The translations under genes and the position numbers were made by a program. Positions 1 through 7,694 of a DNA stretch of 10,011 nucleotides are shown here, piece after piece (the first letter of the stretch is position 1; every line of letters starts with the position of its first letter). Source of the DNA: Pseudomonadota bacterium (GTDB lineage: Bacteria > Pseudomonadota > Alphaproteobacteria > Rhizobiales > Rhizobiaceae); assembly GCA_023419995.1 (NCBI GenBank), contig JAEZXF010000040.1, forward strand, positions 1-10,011, read 5' to 3'. The notes beneath the pieces were generated by a model. The model had not been told where the DNA came from. It made no database searches and worked only from the letters and a program-made list of their open reading frames with translations.

Positions 1-2
1 AG

Positions 3-860
3 CTGATGCCGACCTCGGACGGCGAGATCTACGCCTTCAAATACGTCAACGGCCACCCGAGGAACATGGCCGAGGGCCTGCAGACGGTGACCGCCTTCGG
101 CCTGCTGGCCGAGGTCGCCACCGGCTATCCGGTGCTTCTGGCGGAGATGACGCTGCTGACCGCGCTGCGCACGGCCGCGACCTCGGCCATGGCCGCCCGC
201 CACCTCGCGCCGAAGGGCGCGAGCACGATGGCCATCATCGGCAACGGCGCGCTGGCCGAGTTCCAGGCGCTGGCGATGAAGGCGGTCGTCGGCATAGACA
301 CGGTGCGCCTCCACGATATCGACCCGCGGGCGACCGGGAAGACCGCGCGCAACCTCGCCGGCTCCGGCCTTCGCGTCGTCGCCTGCCCCTCGGCGCAGGC
401 CGCGGTCGAGGGCGCCGCGATCATCACCACCTGCACCGCCGACAAGCAGTTCGCCACCATCCTCGGCGACAACATGGTCGGCGCCGGCGTGCACCTCAAC
501 GCCATCGGCGGCGACTGCCCCGGCAAGACCGAGCTCCACCGCGACATCCTGCCCCGCGCCGACACCTTCGTCGAATACACGCCGCAGACGCGGATCGAGG
601 GAGAGATCCAGCAGATGGACGCCGACTTCCCGGTGACGGAGCTGTGGCGCGTGGTGACGGGCGAGGCGCCCGGCCGGCGCAGCGAGCGCCAGATCACGCT
701 GTTCGACAGCGTCGGCTTCGCCATCGAGGACTTCTCGGCGCTGCGCTACGTGCGCGAGCGGCTGACGGGCACGCGCTTCTACCAGGAGATCGACATCATC
801 GCCGACCCCGACGACCCCCGCGACCTCTTCGGCATGCTCCAGCGGGCGAAGGAGGCGTGA
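3..860 (+). CDS. ocd: Ornithine cyclodeaminase, 5'-truncated by window edge
   Basis: This would catalyse the NAD-dependent deamination and cyclisation of L-ornithine to L-proline plus ammonia in the cytoplasm (ornithine cyclodeaminase/mu-crystallin family). The frame is open from base 3, and the ATG at base 6 is internal, because the protein enters directly at the family's conserved LMPTSDGE..YAFKYVNGHPRN block. About 285 residues are present, so roughly 60 N-terminal residues of a ~350-residue enzyme lie upstream. Visible landmarks are the substrate-side segment EMTLLTALRTAATSAMAA, the Rossmann nucleotide-binding turn IIGNGALAEFQ (about 235-267) and the GGDCPGKTELH motif. The Asp of that motif (codon 513-515) corresponds to the catalytic Asp of characterised bacterial enzymes. 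The stop TGA overlaps the ATG of the next gene (TGATG), indicating an operon with ctlX. Family assignment is firm. Ornithine specificity over a related ketimine reductase activity is inferred from the motif and the neighbour. Confidence 0.93.
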   Translation: MMPTSDGEIYAFKYVNGHPRNMAEGLQTVTAFGLLAEVATGYPVLLAEMTLLTALRTAATSAMAARHLAPKGASTMAIIGNGALAEFQALAMKAVVGIDTVRLHDIDPRATGKTARNLAGSGLRVVACPSAQAAVEGAAIITTCTADKQFATILGDNMVGAGVHLNAIGGDCPGKTELHRDILPRADTFVEYTPQTRIEGEIQQMDADFPVTELWRVVTGEAPGRRSERQITLFDSVGFAIEDFSALRYVRERLTGTRFYQEIDIIADPDDPRDLFGMLQRAKEA

Positions 861-1813
861 TGAACGCGTCCCTGCCCGGCTCCCTGCCCGCCGCCTATTC
901 CGCTCAGGCCCCGGAGGCCGTGGTCATGGTGCGGCCGCACCGTTTCACGGTCAACACCGAGACGGCCGCCGACAACCGCTTCCAGCTTGCCGACGACGGC
1001 GGTGACGGCGACCTCGCGGCCGCGGCCTATGCGGAGATCACGCGCGCCGCCGCGACGCTGGAGGGGCATGGCGTCACCGTCCACCTGTTCGAGGACGACG
1101 GCGGCCACACCCCCGATTCCGTTTTCCCCAACAACTGGTTCTCCACGCATGCGGGAGGGCACGTCGCGCTCTACCCGATGAAGGCGCCGAGCCGCAGGCG
1201 CGAGCGGCGGCAGGATATCCTCGATATGCTGAAGAGCCGCTACCGGGTGCAGGACGTCATCGACTATTCCGGGCTCGAAGCCGACGGGCTGTTTCTCGAA
1301 GGCACCGGGGCGATGGTGCTCGACCACGTCGGCCGCGTCGCCTACGCCGCGCGCTCCGACCGCACCGACCCGATCGAGCTGGAGCGCTTCGCCACCCATT
1401 TCAATTTCGAGCCGATGGCGTTCGACGCGCGCGACGAGGACGGGGCACCCATCTACCACACCAACGTGCTGATGTGCGTGGCGACCGGGTTCGCCATGAT
1501 CGGCCTCGACATGATCCCCGACCGGGGAAGGCGGATGGAAATCGCCCGGCGCCTCGAACGCTCGGGGCGGCAGGTCATCCCCCTGACCAACCGGCAGGTC
1601 CGCGCCTTCGCCGGCAACGCCATGGAGCTGCAGGCGGGCGGCGGGCGCATCCTCGCGCTTTCAACCACGGCCCTCGCCGCGCTGGAGCGCGAGCAGATCG
1701 AGACGATCGCCGCGACGGCGACCCCGGTCCCGCTCGACATCCCGACGATCGAGAAGGCGGGCGGATCCGTGCGCTGCACCCTGGCCGGCATCCACCTGAC
1801 GCCGCGCGCTTGA
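860..1813 (+). CDS. ctlX: CtlX-type citrulline hydrolase (pentein superfamily)
   Basis: This is a 317-residue protein of the guanidino-group-modifying (pentein) superfamily. It resembles the CtlX family, which hydrolyses L-citrulline to L-ornithine, CO2 and ammonia. It opens with MVRPHRFTVNTETAADN (from about residue 23) and has the substrate-site block PDSVFPNNW (85-93). The likely catalytic set is Glu147 in LFLEGTG, His200 in YHTNVLMCV and a nucleophilic Cys306 in GGSVRCTLAG close to the C terminus, as in arginine deiminases. The start at 860 is chosen because it overlaps the ocd stop and has GGAGG at 851-855; the frame extends further upstream, but that part is the out-of-frame shadow of ocd. 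Its product, ornithine, is the substrate of the upstream cyclodeaminase, so the pair forms a short citrulline-to-proline route. A dimethylarginine or other ureido/guanidino substrate cannot be excluded from sequence alone. Confidence 0.85.
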   Translation: MNASLPGSLPAAYSAQAPEAVVMVRPHRFTVNTETAADNRFQLADDGGDGDLAAAAYAEITRAAATLEGHGVTVHLFEDDGGHTPDSVFPNNWFSTHAGGHVALYPMKAPSRRRERRQDILDMLKSRYRVQDVIDYSGLEADGLFLEGTGAMVLDHVGRVAYAARSDRTDPIELERFATHFNFEPMAFDARDEDGAPIYHTNVLMCVATGFAMIGLDMIPDRGRRMEIARRLERSGRQVIPLTNRQVRAFAGNAMELQAGGGRILALSTTALAALEREQIETIAATATPVPLDIPTIEKAGGSVRCTLAGIHLTPRA

Positions 1814-1816
1814 CCA

Positions 1817-1858
1817 GCCGCGTCGCCGGCCTCGCCGGCGAAGCCGTGCCGGCGCGGC
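1817..1858. repeat. GC-rich imperfect hairpin in convergent spacer
   Basis: Just after the ctlX stop, GCCGC (1817-1821) can pair with GCGGC (1854-1858), and GCCGGC (1825-1830) with GCCGGC (1848-1853). The loop is about 17 nt and itself contains another GCCGGC. In the plus-strand transcript the stem is followed by seven A residues, not U, so it is not a canonical rho-independent terminator for ctlX. It may slow polymerase or protect the 3' end of the ctlX mRNA, but no function can be assigned. Confidence 0.4.
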
Positions 1859-1893
1859 AAAAAAACGGCCGCTGCCCTCCCAGACAGCGGCCG
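1859..1893 (-). terminator. Rho-independent terminator of the importer-acsA operon
   Basis: Read on the minus strand, a perfect 9-bp stem CGGCCGCTG / CAGCGGCCG (1893-1885 with 1874-1866) encloses a 10-nt loop and is followed at once by seven T residues (1865-1859). It lies 35 nt past the acsA stop. On the plus strand no T-tract follows the stem, so it acts in one direction only. Confidence 0.9.
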
Positions 1894-1928
1894 CGGCCTC
1901 CCCCCTGGGCCGGATGGCGGGAAGGCGA

Positions 1929-3887
1929 TCAGATCCGCCGGTTCTGCCGGTTGGCGATCAGGTCGTCGACGACGCCGGGATCGGCGAGCGTCGAGGTGTC
2001 GCCGAGCGCGCCGAAATCGTCCTCGGCGATCTTGCGCAGGATGCGGCGCATGATCTTGCCCGAGCGGGTCTTGGGCAGGCCGGGCGAGAACTGGATCAGG
2101 TCGGGCGAGGCGATCGGCCCGATCTCCTTGCGCACATGCGCCACCAGCTCCTTGCGCAGCGCGTCGGAGCCGTCCTCGCCGGCCATCAGCGTGACGTAGC
2201 AGTAGATGCCCTGCCCCTTGAGGTCGTGCGGATAGCCGACCACGGCGGCCTCGGAGACCTTCTCGTGGCTGACCAGCGCCGACTCGACCTCGGCCGTGCC
2301 CATGCGGTGGCCGGAGACGTTGATGACGTCGTCGACGCGGCCGGTGATCCAGTAGTAGCCGTCCTCGTCGCGACGGCAGCCGTCGCCGGTGAAGTACTTG
2401 CCGGGATAGGTCGAGAAGTAGGTCTGGATGAAGCGCTCGTGGTCGCCGTAGACCGTGCGCATCATGCCGGGCCACGGCTGGGCGATGCACAGGTTGCCGG
2501 ATCCGGCCCCCTCGAGCAGGTTGCCCTCGCCGTCGACGATCTGCGGCACGACGCCGAAGAAGGGCAGCGTCGCCGAGCCGGGCTTCAGGTCCCACGCGCC
2601 GGCGAGCGGCGCGATGAGGATGCCGCCGTTCTCGGTCTGCCACCACGTGTCGACGATGGGGCAGCGCGCGTCGCCCACCGTGTTGAAGTACCATTCCCAG
2701 GCTTCCGGGTTGATCGGCTCGCCGACCGAGCCCAGGATGCGCAGCGAGGCGCGCGAGGCCTTCTTCACCCACTCGTCGCCGGCGCCCATCAGCGCGCGGA
2801 TCGCCGTCGGCGCGGTATAGAAGATCGACACCTTGTGCTTGTCGATGACCTCCCAGAAGCGCGACGGCGAGGGATAGTTCGGCACGCCCTCGAACATCAG
2901 CGTCGTCGCGCCGTTGGCGAGCGGGCCGTAGAGGATGTAGCTGTGGCCCGTGACCCAGCCGACGTCGGCCGTGCACCAGTAGATCTCGCCGTCGCGGTAG
3001 TCGAAGACGTACTGGTGCGTCAGCGAGACATGGACGAGATAGCCGCCGGTGGTATGCAGCACCCCCTTCGGCTTGCCGGTCGAGCCGGAGGTGTAGAGGA
3101 TGAACAGCGGGTCCTCGGCCTTCATCGCCTCGGCCGGGCAGTCGGCGGCGACGCTCGCCGTCTCCTCCTCCATCCAGAAGTCGCGGCCCGGCGCCCAGCC
3201 GACCTTGCCGCCGGTGCGGCGCACGACGAGCACCTTCTTCACCATCACGTGGTGCCGCGCCGCGATGTCGATGGCCTTGTCGGTGTTCTCCTTGAGCGGC
3301 ACCGGCTTGCCGCCGCGCAGGCCCTCGTCGGCGGTGACGACGAAGGTCGATTCGGCGTCGACGATGCGGCCGGCGAGCGAATCCGGCGAGAAGCCGCCGA
3401 AGACGACCGAGTGGACCGCGCCGATGCGGGTGCAGGCGAACATGGCATAGGCCGCCTCCGGGATCATCGGCATGTAGATCGTCACCCGGTCGCCCTTCTG
3501 GACGCCGTGCTTCTTCAGCACGTTGGCGAAGCGGCAGACATGCTCGTGCAGCTCGCGATAGGTGATGTGCCTGTCCTGGGAGGGGTCGTCGCCCTCCCAG
3601 ATGATGGCGACCTGGTCGCCGCGCGTGTCGAGGTGGCGGTCGATGCAGTTGTAGGAGACGTTGAGCTCGCCGTCCTCGAACCATTTGATCGAGACGTCGC
3701 CGTCGAACGAGGCGTTCTTGACCTTCGTGTAGGGCTTGAACCAGTCAAGCCGTTTGCCGTGCTCCCCCCAGAAGCCGTCCGGATCCGAGACGCTGCGCGC
3801 ATACCAGGCGCGATAGGTCTCGAGGTCGATTTGCGTGTCCGAACGCCAGCTTTCCTGAACACGGTGCACACGAGTGTCTGACATCAT
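1929..3887 (-). CDS. acsA: Acetyl-CoA synthetase (AMP-forming acetate-CoA ligase)
   Basis: This cytoplasmic ANL-superfamily enzyme makes acetyl-CoA from acetate, ATP and CoA through an acetyl-adenylate. The 652-residue length and full co-linearity match bacterial Acs. Visible landmarks are the phosphate-binding loop [11 protein letters not shown] (about 265-275), [11 protein letters not shown] (about 357), [16 protein letters not shown] (415-419), the hinge region [25 protein letters not shown], and the C-terminal [11 protein letters not shown]. The last Lys of that motif (about 611) is the catalytic residue and the usual acylation control site. The Trp pair before QTE favours a small acetate pocket over propionate. 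Two ATGs are possible (3887 or 3884); both sit behind GGAGGAGG, and MSDTRVH (3884) may be the true start. acsA is the last gene of the minus-strand operon, about 34-37 nt after livF with no room for its own promoter, and it is followed by a strong terminator. One oddity is QTENGG where QTETGG is usual. Confidence 0.96.
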   Translation of the reverse strand: MMSDTRVHRVQESWRSDTQIDLETYRAWYARSVSDPDGFWGEHGKRLDWFKPYTKVKNASFDGDVSIKWFEDGELNVSYNCIDRHLDTRGDQVAIIWEGDDPSQDRHITYRELHEHVCRFANVLKKHGVQKGDRVTIYMPMIPEAAYAMFACTRIGAVHSVVFGGFSPDSLAGRIVDAESTFVVTADEGLRGGKPVPLKENTDKAIDIAARHHVMVKKVLVVRRTGGKVGWAPGRDFWMEEETASVAADCPAEAMKAEDPLFILYTSGSTGKPKGVLHTTGGYLVHVSLTHQYVFDYRDGEIYWCTADVGWVTGHSYILYGPLANGATTLMFEGVPNYPSPSRFWEVIDKHKVSIFYTAPTAIRALMGAGDEWVKKASRASLRILGSVGEPINPEAWEWYFNTVGDARCPIVDTWWQTENGGILIAPLAGAWDLKPGSATLPFFGVVPQIVDGEGNLLEGAGSGNLCIAQPWPGMMRTVYGDHERFIQTYFSTYPGKYFTGDGCRRDEDGYYWITGRVDDVINVSGHRMGTAEVESALVSHEKVSEAAVVGYPHDLKGQGIYCYVTLMAGEDGSDALRKELVAHVRKEIGPIASPDLIQFSPGLPKTRSGKIMRRILRKIAEDDFGALGDTSTLADPGVVDDLIANRQNRRI

Positions 3888-3921
3888 TTCCTCCTCCGCA
3901 GCGCCCCCGCAGGCGGCGCGG

Positions 3922-4676
<755 letters not shown>

Positions 4677-4680
<4 letters not shown>

Positions 4681-5447
4681 TCGTGCGCTCCTCCGAGATA
4701 GGCTTCCTGCACGCGCGGGTCGCCGCGCACCTGGTCGGGCAGGCCTTCGGCGATGATGCGGCCGCCGGCCAGAACCGAGATCCTGTCGGCCAGCGAGAAC
4801 ACGACGTGCATGTCGTGCTCGATGATGACCTTGGTCATGCCGCGGCTCTTGATCTTCTTGAGCAGCTCGATGGTCGTGTTGGTGTCGTGGCGACTCATGC
4901 CCGCCGTTGGCTCGTCGAGTAGCAGCAGGCGCGGCTTCTGGATCAGGCACATGCCCAGCTCCAGCCGCCGCTTGTCGCCCCGCGACAGCGCCCCGGCATG
5001 CGCGGCGCGCAGGTGGATCAGCCCCACGTCCTCGAGCATGTTCTCGGCCTCCTCGCGGATGCCCTTCTCGTTGTCGACGGAGCGCAGCATGTTGATCTTG
5101 AAGGCGCCGTCGCGGCGGGCGAAGGCGGGCGTCATCACGTTCTGGAGCACGGAGAGATCGGCGAAGATCTCCGGGGTCTGGAACACGCGCGAGATGCCGA
5201 GCTGGTTGATCTCGTGCGGGGCCTTGCCGGTGAGGATGGTGCCGTCGAAGATGACGGCGCCGCTCGACGGCGGGATGCGCCCGATGATGACGTTGAGCAG
5301 CGTCGACTTGCCGGCGCCGTTCGGGCCGATGATCGCGTGCGTCTTGCCTTCCTCGACCTGGAGGTCGACGTCGGAAAGGGCACGCAGGCCGCCGAAGTTC
5401 TTCTGCACGTCGGCGACGTGGAGAACGACGTTTTCCCTTGTCTGCAT
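4677..5447 (-). CDS. livG: LivG-like ATPase of HAAT-family importer
   Basis: This is the second ATPase of the importer, 256 residues, pairing with LivF under the LivH/LivM membrane core. It shows Walker A GPNGAGKS (41-48), Q-loop RVFQTPEIF (Gln90), Walker B LLLLDE (174-179), DEPTAGMS and H-loop His211 in IIEHDMHVV. The signature reads LSRGDKRRLELG (154-165) followed by MCLIQKP. The Gly-Met after the signature recalls UrtD-type ATPases more than classical LivG (LSYGxQRRLEIARAL), so this is a distinct branch. The start at 5447 (MQTRENVVLHV) has AGGAGA 7 nt upstream, overlapping the livM stop region; the frame upstream is the shadow of livM. It sits 11 nt after livM and overlaps livF by 4 nt. 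Function as an importer ATPase is secure; ligand class is not. Confidence 0.92.
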
Positions 5448-5458
5448 GATGCGTTCTC

Positions 5459-6604
5459 CTATTCCGCCGCCTGGGTGCCGACCTGGTGGGCGCGCTTGGG
5501 ACCGCTGCCGGTCCGGCCGAGCCAGGCGGCGATGCGGCGCGCGCCTTCCATGATGCCGCCGGGCAGGAAGACCACGATCAGCACGAAGACGAGGCCGAGC
5601 GACAGGTGCCAGCCCTCGCCGACGAATTTCGAGCTGATGGTGACGGCCACTTCCCTGACGCCGTCCGGCAGGAAGCTGTAGAAGCTGTTGAGGACGTTGG
5701 CGTTGAACGACGAGAAGATGTTCTCGAAGTACTTGATGATCCAGGCGCCGAGCACCGGCCCGATCAGCGTGCCGACGCCGCCGAGGATGGTCATCAGCAC
5801 CACCTCGCCCGAGGCGGTCCAGCGCATGCGCTCCGCGCCGGCGAGCGGGTCGGTGACCACCAGCAGCGAGCCGGCGAGCCCGGCGAGCATGCCGGAGATG
5901 ACGAAGGCGCTGAGCGTGTAGGGCCTTGTGTTGAAGCCGGTGTAGTTCATGCGGTTCTGGTTCGACTTGATGCCCTTGAGCATCAGGCCGAAGGGCGAGT
6001 TGGTGATCCGCATGGCGAGGAAGAAGGTGGCGAGCAGGAAGAAGGCGGAGAAGTAGAAGCCGTTCCAGCCCGACAGCGACATGCCGAACACGGAGGGCAC
6101 CGGCATGCCCGCCGGCGCGTCGAAGAACAGGCGGTCGAGCACGCGCGGGTCGTTGAGCGCCATGCGCAGGCCGGTCTCGCCGTTGGTGATCGGGGTGAGC
6201 ACCGAATAGGCGAGGTTGTAGCTCATCTGCGCAAAGGCGAGCGTCAGGATCGAGAAGTAGATGCCCGAGCGGCGCAGCGAGACGAAGCCGATGGCCAGCG
6301 CGAACAGGCCGGCCACGACCACGGCGAAGATGATCGCCGGAATCGCGTTCAGGCTCAGCAGCTTGAACGACCACATCGCGGCATAGGAGCCGACGCCGAA
6401 GAAGGCGGCGTGGCCGAAGCTCAGATAGCCGGTGAGGCCGAACAGGATGTTGAAGCCGATGGCGAAGATCCCGAAGATCATGAAGCGCTGCAGAAGGTCC
6501 GGGTAGGCCGCCCCGAACGGGGTGGCCAGGATCGGCAGGAGCAGGACGACCGCGGAGAAGCCGACGAAGAGGATCAGGTCTTTGCGTGACATGAAGCTGG
6601 TCAT
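5459..6604 (-). CDS. livM: LivM-like permease of HAAT-family importer
   Basis: This inner-membrane permease subunit has 381 residues. After a short cytoplasmic N terminus it has many hydrophobic segments, starting with [17 protein letters not shown]. It shows the LivM hallmark block [31 protein letters not shown], then [19 protein letters not shown], and the cytoplasmic ATPase-contact segment around [23 protein letters not shown]. The C-terminal part carries [25 protein letters not shown] and ends with a charged cytoplasmic tail of about 30 residues. The ATG at 6604 abuts the livH stop (TAAATG) and has GGAGG 5 nt upstream; an in-frame ATG at 6592 (MSRKDLIL) is a weaker alternative. A periplasmic stretch of about 45 residues ([24 protein letters not shown]) lies between membrane segments. 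It is part of the livHMGF core. Confidence 0.94.
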   Translation of the reverse strand: MTSFMSRKDLILFVGFSAVVLLLPILATPFGAAYPDLLQRFMIFGIFAIGFNILFGLTGYLSFGHAAFFGVGSYAAMWSFKLLSLNAIPAIIFAVVVAGLFALAIGFVSLRRSGIYFSILTLAFAQMSYNLAYSVLTPITNGETGLRMALNDPRVLDRLFFDAPAGMPVPSVFGMSLSGWNGFYFSAFFLLATFFLAMRITNSPFGLMLKGIKSNQNRMNYTGFNTRPYTLSAFVISGMLAGLAGSLLVVTDPLAGAERMRWTASGEVVLMTILGGVGTLIGPVLGAWIIKYFENIFSSFNANVLNSFYSFLPDGVREVAVTISSKFVGEGWHLSLGLVFVLIVVFLPGGIMEGARRIAAWLGRTGSGPKRAHQVGTQAAE

Positions 6605-7636
6605 TTATGCCTCCATCACGCCGCGGCGGCCCATCAGTCCGCGAGGACGCACGAGCAGGATGACGACGGCGACGAGGTAGATGATGATCTGGTCGATGCC
6701 GGGGAAGATGGCCTTCACCTGCGTCATCGAGGCGAAGGACTGGAGGATGCCCAGCAGGAAGCCGGCGGCGACCGCGCCGGGCAGCGAGCCCATGCCGCCG
6801 ACCACGACCACGACGAACGAGATCACGAGGAATTCCATGCCGATCGTGTAGTTCGGCGGCAGCAGCGGCGTGTACATCACGCCGGCCATGCCGGCGACGA
6901 TCGCGGCGATCCCGAACATGATGGTGAAGCGGCGGTCGATGTTGATGCCGAGGAGCCCGACGGTCTCGCGGTCGGCCATGCCGGCGCGCACCACCATGCC
7001 GAAGGTCGTGAACTGCAGGAAGGCGAAGACAGCGCCGATGATCGCCACCGAGAACAGGAAGTAGACCAGGCGCCACCAGGGATAGGTGATCACGCCGGCC
7101 TGCATGCCGAGCCAGGCGCCGATGTCGGCGGCGCCGCGGATGGTGTCGGGCATGGGCTGCGGGTGGGGATTGGGGCCGAAGGTCGCCTTGACGAGCTCGC
7201 CGATGACGATGGCGAGGCCGAACGTCACCAGGATCTGCTCGGCATGCGGCCGCTTGTAGAAGTGCTTGATCAGGCCGCGCTCCATCACTACGCCGATGAC
7301 CAGCATCACCGGGACGGCGAGCAGCAGCGACAGCGGCACGGAGTAGTTGACGAGGACGGCGCCGAAATCCCCGAACCAGGACTGCACCAGCGGCTCGCGC
7401 ACTTCGAGCGGCTGTCCCCAGGGCGAGAGCTTCTCGGGGTCGATGGTGACCGTCTCCATCGTCAGAAGCTGACGGAAGGCGACGGCGCAGAAGGCGCCCA
7501 GCATGAACAGGGCGCCATGGGCGAAATTGACGACGCCCAGCGTGCCGAAGACGATGGTCAGCCCGAGCGCGATCAGCGCGTAGGCGCTGCCCTTGTCCAG
7601 GCCGTTCAGGAACTGCAGGAAAATGACTTCAAACAT
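6605..7636 (-). CDS. livH: LivH-like permease of HAAT-family importer
   Basis: This inner-membrane permease subunit, 343 residues, forms the channel with LivM. It begins with the family hallmark FLNGLDKGSAYALIALGLTIVFGTLGVVNFAHGALFMLGAF, followed later by RPHAEQILVTFGLAIVIGELVK and MEFLVISFVVVVVGGMGSLPGAVAAGFLLGILQSF. The protein is longer than the roughly 290-310 residues usual for LivH. Part of the difference is a hydrophilic insert between the first membrane segments (about residues 56-95, MET..DPEKLSPWGQPLEVREPLVQSW). The start has GGGAGG 6 nt upstream at 7643-7648. That site lies inside the 3' arm of an inverted repeat that reaches back into the preceding gene. The stop TAA is directly followed by the livM ATG. 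It is the first gene after the solute-binding protein. Confidence 0.94.
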   Translation of the reverse strand: MFEVIFLQFLNGLDKGSAYALIALGLTIVFGTLGVVNFAHGALFMLGAFCAVAFRQLLTMETVTIDPEKLSPWGQPLEVREPLVQSWFGDFGAVLVNYSVPLSLLLAVPVMLVIGVVMERGLIKHFYKRPHAEQILVTFGLAIVIGELVKATFGPNPHPQPMPDTIRGAADIGAWLGMQAGVITYPWWRLVYFLFSVAIIGAVFAFLQFTTFGMVVRAGMADRETVGLLGINIDRRFTIMFGIAAIVAGMAGVMYTPLLPPNYTIGMEFLVISFVVVVVGGMGSLPGAVAAGFLLGILQSFASMTQVKAIFPGIDQIIIYLVAVVILLVRPRGLMGRRGVMEA

Positions 7637-7641
7637 GGCCG

Positions 7642-7694
7642 GCCTCCCGGACCGCCTTCAGCATGTGAGCGAAGCCCGCCCCGCCCCGGGAGGC
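7642..7694 (-). promoter_or_regulatory. Intercistronic stem-loop covering the livH ribosome binding site
   Basis: A perfect 9-bp inverted repeat pairs GCCTCCCGG (mRNA 5' arm, 7694-7686, inside the end of the solute-binding protein gene) with CCGGGAGGC (7650-7642), which contains the GGGAGG ribosome binding site of livH. The loop of about 35 nt holds the upstream stop codon. Ribosomes reaching the stop would disturb the stem. The arrangement could couple permease translation to that of the binding protein, or stabilise the 3' end of its message. The repeat is seen directly; the function is inferred. Confidence 0.5.

Noticed and set aside
644..859. 72-residue N-terminal extension of CtlX
   Set aside because: Out-of-frame shadow of ornithine cyclodeaminase, Arg/Pro/His-rich. 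The start at 860 has a GGAGG site and the TGATG overlap.
1823..1858. GCCGGC repeats as a possible mobile or REP-like element
   Set aside because: GCCGGC is frequent by chance in this base composition. Only one short imperfect hairpin is formed and no second copy of the unit was seen in the window.
1453..3684. Second minus-strand frame (743 codons) over acsA
   Set aside because: It is the +1 shadow of acsA, Arg-rich, and runs across the acsA terminator into ctlX.
1914..3881. Long plus-strand open frame (655 codons) across acsA
   Set aside because: It is antisense to a clear acetyl-CoA synthetase. Its translation is a low-complexity Arg/Asp/Val/Ala mix with no recognisable domain, as expected from third-position GC bias.
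3888..3921. Separate promoter for acsA between livF and acsA
   Set aside because: The gap is about 34 bp and is occupied by the ribosome binding site; no -35/-10 pair fits.
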